In this document: in pieces, positions 9,730 to 17,879 of the stretch | How the letters are laid out: each line of letters starts with the position of its first letter | How positions within the stretch are numbered: position 1 is the first letter of the stretch | Origin: Delftia tsuruhatensis | Lineage (GTDB): Bacteria > Pseudomonadota > Gammaproteobacteria > Burkholderiales > Burkholderiaceae_C | Direction: 5' to 3' | Length of the DNA: 64,000 nucleotides | Assembly: GCF_903815225.1 (NCBI RefSeq) | Contig: NZ_LR813084.1 | Location: 3,266,501-3,330,500, forward strand | Program-made: the position numbers and the translations under genes | The notes under the pieces: model-generated | Seen by the model: the letters and a program-made list of their open reading frames with translations, nothing else | Database searches by the model: none | Told to the model about the DNA's origin: nothing

Positions 9730-10884
9730 TTGGCAAACACCGATCCCGTCAGAGTCGGCATTCTCTATTCGGCCACGGGCACCACCTCGACCATAGGCCA
9801 GTCCCAGCTGCGGGGCGCGCAACTGGCCATCGACGAGATCAACGCCGCCGGCGGGCTGCTGGGGCGCGAACTGGTGGCCGTGCGCTACGACCCCGCCTCC
9901 ACGCCCGCACGCTATGCGGCCCTGGCCGAGCAGCTCATCGTGGGCGACGGCATCAACGTCATCTTCGGCTGCTACATGTCCAGCAGCCGCAAGGCCGTCA
10001 TCCCCATCGTCGAGAAATGGAACCGGCTGCTGTTCTATCCCACGCTCTACGAGGGCTTCGAGTTCTCCGGCAACGTCATCTACACCGGCGCCGCGCCCAA
10101 CCAGAACAGCGTGCAGCTGGCCGACTTCATGACCAGCAACTTCGGTGCCCGCGTCTACCTCATAGGCTCGGACTACATCTACCCCTACGAGTCCAACCGC
10201 ATCATGGGCGAGCTGGTCATGCAGCAGCCAGGCAGCGCCATGCTGGGCGAGCACTACCTGCCACTGGATGCCACCGAGCGCGACTACGCAGTCCTCATGC
10301 GGGACATCCGCGAGCGGCAACCGGACTTCATCTTCTCCACCGTGGTCGGCGACTCCACGGCCAGCCTCTACCGCGCCTATGCGGACGCGGGTTTCGACCC
10401 GCAGACCATGCCCATGGCAAGCCTCACCACCTCCGAGGCCGAGATCGCCCAGATGGGCGCCGACATCGCTGCCGGCCACTTCACGGCCGCCCCCTACTTC
10501 CAGTCCATAGACTCGCCCGCCAACACGCGCTGCCTGGCCCTGCTGCGCCAGCACCTGGGTGAAGACTGCCGGCCCAACCTGTGCTGGGAGGCCGCCTACT
10601 TCCAGATGCACCTGTTTGCCAACGCCTTCCGCCAGGCCGGCAGCGACCGCATCGGCGAATTGCTGCCCCATCTGCTGGGCAGCGAATTCGATGCACCCCA
10701 GGGTCGCATCAAGATCGACCCCGGCAACCACCACACCTGGCTGTACCCGCGGGTGGGCCGGGCCAACGCGCAGGGCGGTTTCACCATCGTGCGCCAGGCC
10801 ACGCGAGCCGTCTCCCCCGACCCGTACCTGGTCACCCATTCCCTGGGCGACTGGACGGCCAGCCTCGGTGCCCTGGAGGACTGA
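9730..10884 (+). CDS. amiC: Amide-sensing negative regulator AmiC
   Basis: A 384-residue periplasmic-binding-fold protein without a signal peptide, as expected for the cytoplasmic amide sensor AmiC, which holds AmiR inactive until amide binds. It follows P. aeruginosa AmiC (385) closely through VIFGCYMSSSRKAVIP, FYPTLYEGFEFS, APNQNSVQLA, LIGSDYIYPYESN and ASLTTSEAEIAQM. The start is a TTG at 9730 with AGGAG at 9718-9722; a rare start might keep AmiC low relative to other operon members. The alternative, an ABC-type urea/amide binding protein, is less likely as no export signal or transporter genes are present. It ends 3 nt before the amiR start. Confidence 0.93.
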   Translation: MANTDPVRVGILYSATGTTSTIGQSQLRGAQLAIDEINAAGGLLGRELVAVRYDPASTPARYAALAEQLIVGDGINVIFGCYMSSSRKAVIPIVEKWNRLLFYPTLYEGFEFSGNVIYTGAAPNQNSVQLADFMTSNFGARVYLIGSDYIYPYESNRIMGELVMQQPGSAMLGEHYLPLDATERDYAVLMRDIRERQPDFIFSTVVGDSTASLYRAYADAGFDPQTMPMASLTTSEAEIAQMGADIAAGHFTAAPYFQSIDSPANTRCLALLRQHLGEDCRPNLCWEAAYFQMHLFANAFRQAGSDRIGELLPHLLGSEFDAPQGRIKIDPGNHHTWLYPRVGRANAQGGFTIVRQATRAVSPDPYLVTHSLGDWTASLGALED

Positions 10885-10886
10885 GC

Positions 10887-11576
10887 GTGGATGCCTCCCC
10901 GAAACATGACGCTGCGACAGGCAAGCCCTTGCTGGAAAGAAAGCCGCTGCTGCGCGCCACCTCGCCCCAGCTCAAGGAGTTGCGCCAGTTGCGTGTCGCC
11001 GTCGTCCACCCCGACGATGCCGACGGGCGCCTGCTGGTCCAGCAACTGCAACGCATAGGCTGCCAGGTCCAGGCCCTGTGGCCGCCCCAGCCCAGTCTGC
11101 CCGAAGGCACGGACGTGGTCTTCCTCGCCGTGCGGCCCGACCACCTGCAGCTGCACCACCCCTGGACCCGGGGCGAAGGCGAGAACCCGCCCACCGCCAT
11201 TGCCGTGGTCAACTACGAGAACCCCACCGTCGTCTGCGCCGTGCTGGAACTGCAGGTACAGGCCATTCTGCCCTCGCCCATACGCTCCTTCGGCCTGCTG
11301 TCCACCCTGGTGCTGGCACGCAGAAACCACAAGGAGTCACGCCAGCAACAGCACCGCATCGCCAGGCTTCAGGCCAAGCTGCTGGGCCAGCGCCGCGTGA
11401 CCGAGGCCAAGTCCATCCTCATGCAGACCCATGGCATCGGCGAGGACCAGGCCTACGAAATGATCCGCGCGCAGGCCATGAGCCGGCGCAGTTCGGTCGA
11501 GGACGTTGCCCAGGCCATCGTCCACGCCAGCGAGATCCTATCGCTGGGCAAAGGAAGTGGCAGGCCTCCCCCCTGA
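10887..11576 (+). CDS. amiR: ANTAR-domain transcription antiterminator AmiR
   Basis: A 229-residue RNA-binding antiterminator. The N-terminal half is a pseudo-receiver domain (LRVAVVHPDDADGRLLVQQL, then DVVFLAV and TAIAVVNYENP); the C-terminal part is the ANTAR helical bundle (ARLQAKLLGQRRVTEAKSIL then HGIGEDQAYEMIRAQAMSRR), giving the usual AK-x-x-LM and A-x-x-x-x-R/x-A-M patterns. It starts at GTG 10887 with GGAGGA six bases upstream and only 2 nt after amiC, consistent with translational coupling of the two regulators. It is about 30 residues longer at the N-terminus than the Pseudomonas protein. Its target should be the amiE leader at 5764-5888. Confidence 0.93.
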   Translation: MDASPKHDAATGKPLLERKPLLRATSPQLKELRQLRVAVVHPDDADGRLLVQQLQRIGCQVQALWPPQPSLPEGTDVVFLAVRPDHLQLHHPWTRGEGENPPTAIAVVNYENPTVVCAVLELQVQAILPSPIRSFGLLSTLVLARRNHKESRQQQHRIARLQAKLLGQRRVTEAKSILMQTHGIGEDQAYEMIRAQAMSRRSSVEDVAQAIVHASEILSLGKGSGRPPP

Positions 11577-11603
11577 CGGCCTGTCACTCCAGGGGCTGGG
11601 GTA

Positions 11604-12095
11604 TCACGGCCCCATGCCGTCAACCAGGGACGGGACAAGCCCCACCGAGGACTTCACCATATCGATGTGCAGGATGCCGTCCTCGTCATAGGCGTCACCC
11701 ACGGCTTCAAAGCCGAGGGAGGCATAGAACCCGTGCAGGCGTGCCTGTGCCCCGATCCGGATGCCTTGCCCGGGAAAGCGCGCCTCGGTGAAGGCGATGG
11801 CCTGGGTCACCAGGGGACGTCCGAGCCCGCGCCCCCGGAACCTTGCCAAGGTCATGACACGCCCGATCGAGGGCTCGCGGTACTTGATGCCAGGCTCCAC
11901 GACCCTTGCGCAGGCCGCAAGCTCGCCCTCGACAAATGTCCTCAGATGCCAGCAGGAGGGGTCCACGCCATCGGCCTCCTGATAGGCGCATTGCTGCTCG
12001 ACCACAAAGACCGACTCCCGCGCCTTGATGATCTCGTACAGCTCCAGCGCAGTGAATGACTCCATTCGAGCCCATTTGAATTCCAGGTCCATCAT
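11604..12095 (-). CDS. GNAT-family N-acetyltransferase (ElaA-like)
   Basis: A 163-residue acetyltransferase. The acetyl-CoA loop is seen as GRVMTLARFRGRGLGRPLVTQAI (R-G-x-G-L/R), followed by GAQARLHGFYASLGFEAVGDAYDEDGILHIDM, which is the ElaA-type C-terminus. Substrate unknown. It lies 44 bp downstream of the cupin/HTH regulator on the same strand and is probably co-transcribed with it. It converges on amiR, separated by 27 bp. The start could be either of two adjacent Met codons (12095 or 12092). Confidence 0.85.
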   Translation of the reverse strand: MMDLEFKWARMESFTALELYEIIKARESVFVVEQQCAYQEADGVDPSCWHLRTFVEGELAACARVVEPGIKYREPSIGRVMTLARFRGRGLGRPLVTQAIAFTEARFPGQGIRIGAQARLHGFYASLGFEAVGDAYDEDGILHIDMVKSSVGLVPSLVDGMGP

Positions 12096-12139
12096 GTACT
12101 TTCTCGATCAAGGATGCGCGGCCGCCTCGCGTGCGCAAT

Positions 12140-12709
12140 TCACAGGTAGTGCCGCTTGACCACCAGATAGCGCGCGGGCAGCTTGCCCGTATTGCCAAAG
12201 GAGCTCTCCAGCCGGGTGGAAATCCGGGCACAGTCCCCCGCTTCCAGCTCGAAGACCGCAGCATCGCCCCGCAGCGTCAACCGGCCCTCCAGCACCAGGA
12301 CCTGGTCTTGCGAATGAAGGCTCTGTGTGGCAGGAAACGTCACCGTGGCCCCGGCAGGCAGCTCGACCGCGACGATCTCGGTATCACCGTTGTCGCCGGC
12401 AGGAGACACCAGCCGGCGCGTGTACCCCGTCTGCGGATCGGTCCAGACGGGCTGCTCCTGCATGCACCGCATGGCCGGCCTGCCGGGCCGGCGCTCGCTC
12501 ATCAGCGAAGACAGGCTCAAGCCCATCGCATCACCGATCCTGGACAGGAGAACGGCCGTGGGACTGCTTTGCCCCCGTTCGATCTTCGAGATCATGGCGC
12601 GGCTGACGCCCGCCTGGGCCGCCAGCTGTTCGAGCGTCAGGCCCCGCTCCATCCGTTCCTCGCGCACACGCCGGGGGATCAGGCTTTCGAGAGATGCATG
12701 GCTTGTCAT
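12140..12709 (-). CDS. XRE-family regulator with C-terminal cupin domain
   Basis: A 189-residue regulator. The N-terminal helix-turn-helix reads RERGLTLEQLAAQAGVSRAM then ISKIERGQSSPTAVLLSRI, the common XRE pattern. Residues 110-185 are a small cupin barrel (TVTFPATQSLHSQDQVLVLEGRLTL then FELEAGDCARI) that would bind a small effector. The ATG at 12709 (MTSHASLESL) is chosen; codons upstream of it lie in the promoter palindrome. A 14-bp perfect palindrome lies 21 bp upstream of the start and is a candidate autoregulatory operator. The GNAT gene follows, so the regulator probably controls both. Confidence 0.88.
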   Translation of the reverse strand: MTSHASLESLIPRRVREERMERGLTLEQLAAQAGVSRAMISKIERGQSSPTAVLLSRIGDAMGLSLSSLMSERRPGRPAMRCMQEQPVWTDPQTGYTRRLVSPAGDNGDTEIVAVELPAGATVTFPATQSLHSQDQVLVLEGRLTLRGDAAVFELEAGDCARISTRLESSFGNTGKLPARYLVVKRHYL

Positions 12710-12722
12710 GCCATCTACTATA

Positions 12723-12743
12723 GTGGAAATCCACCATGGTGGA
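12723..12743. promoter_or_regulatory. Palindromic operator candidate for the XRE/cupin regulator
   Basis: TCCACCATGGTGGA (12730-12743) is a perfect 14-bp palindrome, with an extra GTGGA half-site at 12723-12727. It lies just upstream of the regulator start at 12709, where an autorepressor would bind. Confidence 0.45.
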
Positions 12744-12904
12744 ATGCAGGGAAGGCACATGACCGGTGTCACCATGCGCTTGCCGATCAAGGTCGGGGAC
12801 GCCGAGTCGGGGACATCACCCAGGGACGCGGATCCCTGCCAGGACGCAGGACGCGCTGTGCTTGCCGACAGTCGGCCAGATGACCAGGCCGTTGCGTACG
12901 ACGC

Positions 12905-13204
12905 TCAACGGTCGGCCTCTTGCGGATCCAGGTAGTGCTTGAACAACGCAAGCGCACCGTTGAGCACCGCGCCTTCATCCTCGATCGGCAGCCCTTGCAC
13001 CGAGGTGTCCTTGACTCTCAGTTCCGCCTGATCGCGCAATTGCCTCAGCGTCTGCACATCCACCCCGCCATGGTGCAAGGAGTGGCGGATCACGTCATGG
13101 ACGAATTCACCCAGGCCTATATAGGCGGCGGCCAGCATGCATGCCTGATTGCGCGCATTGTGTATCTGCATCTCCATGGAGATGGGTTGCTTGTCTTGTT
13201 TCAT
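12905..13204 (-). CDS. Hypothetical protein, 99 residues
   Basis: Not recognised. It begins MKQDKQPISMEMQIHNARNQ and has an Ala/Gly-containing helical stretch (ACMLAAAYIGLGEFVHDVIR) and a charged C-terminus ending in YLDPQEADR. Predicted soluble and mostly helical. The ATG at 13204 was chosen since the longer frame runs into the divergent promoter region and the palindromes at 13278-13294; no good ribosome binding site precedes it. It is divergent from the 273-residue hypothetical gene and about 195 bp from the XRE regulator. It could be part of a small accessory module with its neighbour. Confidence 0.5.
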   Translation of the reverse strand: MKQDKQPISMEMQIHNARNQACMLAAAYIGLGEFVHDVIRHSLHHGGVDVQTLRQLRDQAELRVKDTSVQGLPIEDEGAVLNGALALFKHYLDPQEADR

Positions 13205-13277
13205 TGGGATATCCAGGCAGGGACATCGGACAATCATGCGCAACTGGCGAGGGTTCAGGAAGTACTCATCCAAAAAC

Positions 13278-13294
13278 AGGAATATTCCTAGGAA
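13278..13294. promoter_or_regulatory. Two overlapping palindromes between divergent hypothetical genes
   Basis: AGGAATATTCCT (13278-13289) and TTCCTAGGAA (13285-13294) are each perfect palindromes and overlap by five bases. They sit in the 89-bp gap between the divergent genes at 12905-13204 and 13294-14115, a fitting place for an operator shared by both. Confidence 0.35.
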
Positions 13295-14115
13295 TGTTCT
13301 GTCTTCAAGATGCACGAGCATGCCGGCGACTGACCGCCTCGCCTGACTCCGATGCGCCAACCTCACCCCAGTCGGCACCACCATCACCACAACCCGCCGT
13401 CACCTCCTCGAAGCAGAACGCTCCCAGCTTCGGCGCAAGCCCTTTGCTCCTCGAGGGTCCGGCGATCACTGAATCGAAACCGGATCGGCATCCTGCCGCA
13501 GCGTCTTCATCGGGGAATCATGCGCAGGCCTCCCGGGTCTCCCACAAGAATACGGAACAGATCCAGGCATTGGGTACGACCGCAGTCTTTGCCACCAGCG
13601 GAGCTTTCGCTGAAAGGACAAAGCTGCCATCGACACCCCAGAACCATCCTGAGAAACCAACCAGCATCAGGCGCACGGCTCCATTCCCTGAGGAAAAGCC
13701 AGCGTCGAAAGCACCCATTGCTCAACATGCCAGGTTCAACATTTTTCCGGGGTCACCGCCTCCCAAGGATCGGGACATCAGGGCGAATAGATATCACCAG
13801 GACCAGCTGGCCGGATCCATGCTGCTCAGCGCCATGCGTGCCGAGCAGCAAAAGACACGCAGGCAACACCATGTCCAGATGGCGGAGTCCACAAGGCGCA
13901 ATGCTGCGGACACCGAATCCGCACTGCGGGCCGCCCTGAATCAGGTGCTCGAAGCCCGCAAGGAAGCTGCCTTCTTTCGTGAAGAAGCTGCACGGGCCAA
14001 GGACGAGGCGATGATTGCCCGCAAAGGCATGTGGCTTGGGCTGCTCGTGGCCCTGGTTTCGGTTCTGATCAGTGCCTCGTCCCATTGGGCATACGTGTCA
14101 AGCGGCGGCGGCTGA
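13294..14115 (+). CDS. Hypothetical protein with C-terminal transmembrane helix
   Basis: Not recognised; 273 residues. The N-terminal half is rich in Pro, Ser, Thr and Gln and looks disordered. Residues about 165-240 are charged and helical (MRAEQQKTRRQHHVQMAEST, then FFREEAARAKDEAMIARKG), a probable coiled coil, followed by one membrane helix (MWLGLLVALVSVLISASSHW) at about 245-267 and a short tail SSGGG. This is a tail-anchored layout: long cytoplasmic part and C-terminal anchor. Start ATG at 13294 is uncertain, since AGGA lies directly against it; the upstream extension overlaps the divergent gene. No known domain supports a function. Confidence 0.5.
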   Translation: MFCLQDARACRRLTASPDSDAPTSPQSAPPSPQPAVTSSKQNAPSFGASPLLLEGPAITESKPDRHPAAASSSGNHAQASRVSHKNTEQIQALGTTAVFATSGAFAERTKLPSTPQNHPEKPTSIRRTAPFPEEKPASKAPIAQHARFNIFPGSPPPKDRDIRANRYHQDQLAGSMLLSAMRAEQQKTRRQHHVQMAESTRRNAADTESALRAALNQVLEARKEAAFFREEAARAKDEAMIARKGMWLGLLVALVSVLISASSHWAYVSSGGG

Positions 14116-14188
14116 CCGGCAATGCCGGCTTCTCAGGGCTGGCTGATCGCAGAGCGCCTTCGCCGCCAACAGAAGCCCCCCAGCCGTC

Positions 14189-15328
14189 CTACTTCGTAGC
14201 GACCAGTTGACTGACTCTCTGCATTGCGTTGTGGATTTCGCTGGCGACATACGAAGAGATTTCCTCGCTGCTCACGCCAGGAACGATGGCAGCACTTCCC
14301 TTGTCAGCGGAGGCACTCCAATGCAGATTGAACAGGAGCTCCTTCAGATCGGCAGATTCCATCACATCAGACATCAGCCCCTGGAAGTCCAGGATCACCT
14401 CCATGCGTTTATCTCCATCCTTTGCCAGCCTGCAAAGCTGCTGGAACCAGGATGCCTCACGCAGGTACTCAAAGAATGCAAGCACGTCCGGTTGATATAT
14501 GCCCTCTCGTCCATCGACCAAGAGATCTTTCCCCGGTGCAAATGTATCACGGTAGCGGAGCAGCGCCTGCAGTTCATCGGCACTGATGTCGAATTCCAGC
14601 TCGGCCAACTTCTTGCGAGGTCCTTTGAGCCAGAGAAGTTTGGCCTCGTGGGCTGTACTCGCGAGGACCTGCGGAATCTTGCCGGCCTCTTTGTCATACA
14701 TCTTGATATCTTCGAAAATCAGGTGGCGCTTTCCCAGCATGGAGGCCTGGGCTTCTTCACAAGCACGGATGATCCAGTAGGCCTGCTTCTTGTCCTTTGC
14801 ACTGAAGCTCGTGGAATTCTGGGCAATGAACTGGATGTTCTGAGCCATGTTCCAAGCCACCACCGCCCAATAGCGGTAATCTGTCAACTTCTCACGGGAT
14901 GGAGATTCGTCATGGATGTACTCATTCCATGGACCGCTTGGCACATCACCGATAGCGGCAACCACCGATGTCTTTTCCCGAGTTCCCAGCCATCCGTAAC
15001 CGTGCGCCTTTCCCCCCTCAAAAATACAGAGCGCATAATCTTTGCTGCTCTCCTCGGATTCAAAGCGGACAAAGCTCCCATCGCGCACAAAAGGAGCCAA
15101 CGCCTCCAGTTGCTGAGAGACTCGTTCGGTTATCTTGTCCACATCGATCTCCTCGATTATGAGCAGAGTTCTGTGGCTCTTGCCATGCCAGCCAACCGCC
15201 GCCAATGCAGCATCCAAGGGCATCTCCTCGGTGATCCAGCCTTTATCCTTCAGCAGCTTGGAAATCTCCTTGCCTTGCTTCCTGGCGATCTTGATGTTGA
15301 TTTCAGTCTGGCGAAAAGCGATGCCCAT
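14189..15328 (-). CDS. Hypothetical protein, 379 residues
   Basis: Not recognised. Soluble, mixed alpha/beta, no signal or membrane segment. It starts MGIAFRQTEINIKIARKQGK; a GGAGGG lies nine bases before the ATG at 15328, which is why this start is preferred to the longer frame. Stretches include LLIIEEIDVDKITERVSQQL and RKKLAELEFDISADELQALL. Base composition is less GC-rich than the flanking core genes, suggesting acquisition. The 85-residue gene just upstream overlaps its start by 26 bp, so the two are probably translated together. It lies in the accessory stretch between amiR and dusA. Confidence 0.7.
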   Translation of the reverse strand: MGIAFRQTEINIKIARKQGKEISKLLKDKGWITEEMPLDAALAAVGWHGKSHRTLLIIEEIDVDKITERVSQQLEALAPFVRDGSFVRFESEESSKDYALCIFEGGKAHGYGWLGTREKTSVVAAIGDVPSGPWNEYIHDESPSREKLTDYRYWAVVAWNMAQNIQFIAQNSTSFSAKDKKQAYWIIRACEEAQASMLGKRHLIFEDIKMYDKEAGKIPQVLASTAHEAKLLWLKGPRKKLAELEFDISADELQALLRYRDTFAPGKDLLVDGREGIYQPDVLAFFEYLREASWFQQLCRLAKDGDKRMEVILDFQGLMSDVMESADLKELLFNLHWSASADKGSAAIVPGVSSEEISSYVASEIHNAMQRVSQLVATK

Positions 15329-15560
15329 TTGCCAATTCCCTCCAGAGATTGATTGCAAACCTTGATACAGCTTCCGGCGTGCATGAGACGCCCTTCCGGA
15401 CACGTGCGCTCGATTTACGAACGCAGCTTCCCCCAGCGGGAATATAGCCTCCGGCAACCTTTCTGAAGTTGACGCTTTGTCCACCCCCGCTTGCGGATCC
15501 ATCCTCGAGCGAAGGATGGCTGTTCAGTGCGACCAAGGCGCTGGGCCGCTTGAAAGCCAT
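15303..15560 (-). CDS. Small hypothetical protein, overlaps next gene
   Basis: An 85-residue frame starting MAFKRPSALVALNSHPSLED and ending LANGHRFSPD. No family recognised; basic, Gly/Ser-containing in the middle. Its stop lies inside the start of the 379-residue gene (26-bp overlap), the geometry of a coupled gene pair. A weak AAGAG lies six bases ahead of the ATG. It is supported only by position and plausible composition, and could be a chance frame. Confidence 0.4.
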   Translation of the reverse strand: MAFKRPSALVALNSHPSLEDGSASGGGQSVNFRKVAGGYIPAGGSCVRKSSARVRKGVSCTPEAVSRFAINLWRELANGHRFSPD

Positions 15561-15602
15561 GTCCGACTCTTTTTGTTCGGTGGACTGGGCCCGCATACCT
15601 GG

Positions 15603-16493
15603 CTACGTACCAGCCAACACGCTCCGAAGCATCCAGCGTCTGACCGCTTCAACCGCCTCGGGCTTTCGCGGCTTTCGCGGGCACACCACGTAGTAGCCAG
15701 CATCCGTGTGCATCTCCTCCTGGAACAGTTGTGCCAATCGACCATCCGCAAGGCAAGGGCTGACGAACTCCTTCTGAACAAGGGCCAGACCCTGCCCCAG
15801 GAGCGCAGCATCGATGGCCAAGGTAGTCTGGTTGAACCAGATGGCATGCGCAGGTGCTGCTGGCTCATGGTTCGGGAACTGCTCGAAGTAATGGCTCCAG
15901 GGGGACTGGGAATCGTGCAGCAGCACAAGGGGCATCTGCATGCTCGCTTCCCGGCCCGAGTACTGAAGCAGACGCGGGGTCCCCACGGCGACCAGGCACT
16001 CCGGGAACAACAGATCGGCCTGGATCCCAGGACCGAAGGGCGGACGGCCATATCGAACAGCCAGATCCACCGCTTCCGTATGGAAATGCGAGAGGCGCTC
16101 GGTGGCCAGCACTCGCAGTTCGACATCGGCATGGGCCCGTGTGTAGTCGGCCAGCCTCGGCATGAGCCATTTGGTGGCGAACGTGGGCGTCACGCTGACC
16201 GTGACGCCCAGTTTCTCGGGCGCAAGGCTCTGCGTGGCATCGGCCAGCATATCAAACGCGCGGCGCACTGTGCCGATGTAGCGCTGGCCGTTCTGCGTGA
16301 GGCTCAGGGCACGAGGCCGGCGCTCGAACAGTTTCACGCCGATCTCGGCTTCCAGCGCCCGCACCTGCTGTGCAACAGCACTCTGAGTCACACCCAGTTC
16401 TTCCGCAGCCCTGCGGAAACTGAGATGCCGGCTCGCCACCTCGAAAGCCCGCAGCGCGTTCAAGGAGGGGGTGCGGTGTATCCGGGTATTCAT
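15603..16493 (-). CDS. LysR-family regulator (GcvA-like)
   Basis: A 296-residue LysR regulator. The winged helix is at residues 8-67 (PSLNALRAFEVASRHLSFRR, then AAEELGVTQSAVAQQVRALE), in the form typical of the GcvA subgroup. The effector domain follows (VSVTPTFATKWLMPRLADYT and FPECLVAVGTPRLL). It is divergent from a short-chain dehydrogenase gene, the usual arrangement for a LysR regulator and its target. Confidence 0.9.
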   Translation of the reverse strand: MNTRIHRTPSLNALRAFEVASRHLSFRRAAEELGVTQSAVAQQVRALEAEIGVKLFERRPRALSLTQNGQRYIGTVRRAFDMLADATQSLAPEKLGVTVSVTPTFATKWLMPRLADYTRAHADVELRVLATERLSHFHTEAVDLAVRYGRPPFGPGIQADLLFPECLVAVGTPRLLQYSGREASMQMPLVLLHDSQSPWSHYFEQFPNHEPAAPAHAIWFNQTTLAIDAALLGQGLALVQKEFVSPCLADGRLAQLFQEEMHTDAGYYVVCPRKPRKPEAVEAVRRWMLRSVLAGT

Positions 16494-16600
16494 GGCTGTA
16501 GATTTTCTACTGAATCAAGGCAGCCATTCCACGGCCTGGACAGCCCAGAGGGTCATGAACCTGAAAAAAAATGGCCATGTCTACGAAAGGTACCTGCCAC

Positions 16601-17314
16601 ATGGTCACAGCAACAGAAAAAGTCGCTCTCGTCACGTCCGCCGCCACGGAGATCGGAACCGCGATCGCTCGGCGGCTTGCCGCGGACGGCTTTCGCATGG
16701 GCCTCATTTCGTCCACCGACAAAGGCGCAGCGCTCGCGCGGGAACTCGACGGGGTCAGCGTCACCGGCTCCGGCGAATCCTTGACCGACCTGCTGTGCCT
16801 TGTCGAACTGGCCCATCAACGCTGGGGACGCATCGACGTGCTTGTCAACAACGCCTCCCGCGGACAAGGCGCACCCCTTCTGGCTTTGTCCGACGAGCTT
16901 TGGCTGGCCGACGCGAAGGCCAACCTCCTGCAGGTGGTGCGGCCGACGCAACTGGTAACCCCCATCATGCAAAGGCAAGGCGGCGGAGTGGTGATCAACA
17001 TCTCGGGCGCCGCAGCGAAGGCGGACAGCGAACTGGCGCCAGCATCGTCCACCATTCGGGCCGCACTGGAATCGTTCACACGGATCTTTGTCGGTGGCTA
17101 CTCGCGGGCCAACATCCGCATGAACAACATCCTGCCCGGCTGGATCGGAAGTGCCGGCGTACATCAGAACCACATGGCATCGGTACCCCTGCAAAGGTTG
17201 GGCACACCTGAGGACATTGCCGCGGCCGTGGCCTTCCTCGCCTCGGAAGGAGCCGCATACATCACGGGCCAGACGCTGCGCGTGGACGGAGGCCTTGGGG
17301 CATCCTCACCATGA
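16601..17314 (+). CDS. Atypical short-chain dehydrogenase/reductase
   Basis: A 237-residue Rossmann-fold protein with the SDR layout: beta-alpha-beta N-terminus, NNAS, VVINISG and a C-terminal ITGQTLRVDGGLG. Key positions deviate: the Gly motif TGxxxGIG reads TSAATEIG, and where Y-x-x-x-K is expected the sequence is ASSTIRAALESF, so Tyr and Lys appear to be Ser and Arg. It may bind a cofactor poorly or act as a non-catalytic or modified member. The ATG at 16601 has GAAAGG ten bases upstream; earlier in-frame ATGs at 16571 and 16580 lack one. Divergent from the LysR gene, probably its target. Confidence 0.82.
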   Translation: MVTATEKVALVTSAATEIGTAIARRLAADGFRMGLISSTDKGAALARELDGVSVTGSGESLTDLLCLVELAHQRWGRIDVLVNNASRGQGAPLLALSDELWLADAKANLLQVVRPTQLVTPIMQRQGGGVVINISGAAAKADSELAPASSTIRAALESFTRIFVGGYSRANIRMNNILPGWIGSAGVHQNHMASVPLQRLGTPEDIAAAVAFLASEGAAYITGQTLRVDGGLGASSP

Positions 17315-17423
17315 GACTCGATCCGCCGCACCCCAGCCAGAACCGTCGGTCAGTACCCGGTGCGGATGGAGCAGCACGAGCAGCAAGGCGACGCCCACGG
17401 CACAGCTGGACCATGCAGCACGC

Positions 17424-17561
17424 CTACCAGGGAACGAATATGGCAACCAGCAGCACCGCGACGACAGCACCTGCGATGTACAGCATGCGCTTGGTCGCAA
17501 AGCGGTTGCGGGAAGACGAGGTAGGCACTTGACCAGGGGAATTGGGGGCGGGTTTTGTCAT
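17424..17561 (-). CDS. Small single-pass membrane protein
   Basis: A 45-residue frame: polar N-terminus MTKPAPNSPGQVPTSSSRNR, then a basic stretch and one strong membrane helix (MLYIAGAVVAVLLVAIFVPW) at the very C-terminus. No family recognised. GAGGG lies almost directly before the ATG; an in-frame ATG 12 bp earlier is an alternative. Such small tail-anchored proteins are common and its function cannot be told. Confidence 0.4.
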   Translation of the reverse strand: MTKPAPNSPGQVPTSSSRNRFATKRMLYIAGAVVAVLLVAIFVPW

Positions 17562-17879
17562 GCCCTCAAGCATGTGCGTCCACCGTCCCCGACCCTGTCG
17601 GACAACCGCAGCACAGGGAATCGGACCACAGGAGGTCCGCATGGCGAGCAGCCGCCGACCTCTTTTGCCGACGCCGCCAATCCGCACGTCTCACTTCGCC
17701 CTGACCGCCAGGTGCGGAGGCATCGACGTCCTGCTGAAGCAGTGTTGAGAGGACTTCTTCGGACTGCTCGTGCCTGCATACCGGCTCGACGCCCGGCGAA
17801 GCCGCTGCTTCGTGGAAGCAAAGACTGGGCAGACAGCATCGAGACGACCCACGCGACCTTGACCACCTTCAGTTTTCCA
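17562..17879. other. Stretch without a supported gene
   Basis: Between the small membrane protein and the integrase remnant I see no frame with protein-like composition on either strand. It lies at the edge of the dusA-proximal insertion and is probably decayed sequence. Confidence 0.4.

Noticed and set aside
9730..10884. AmiC as the binding protein of a urea/branched-chain ABC transporter
   Set aside because: No signal peptide and no permease or ATPase genes; amiR follows directly.
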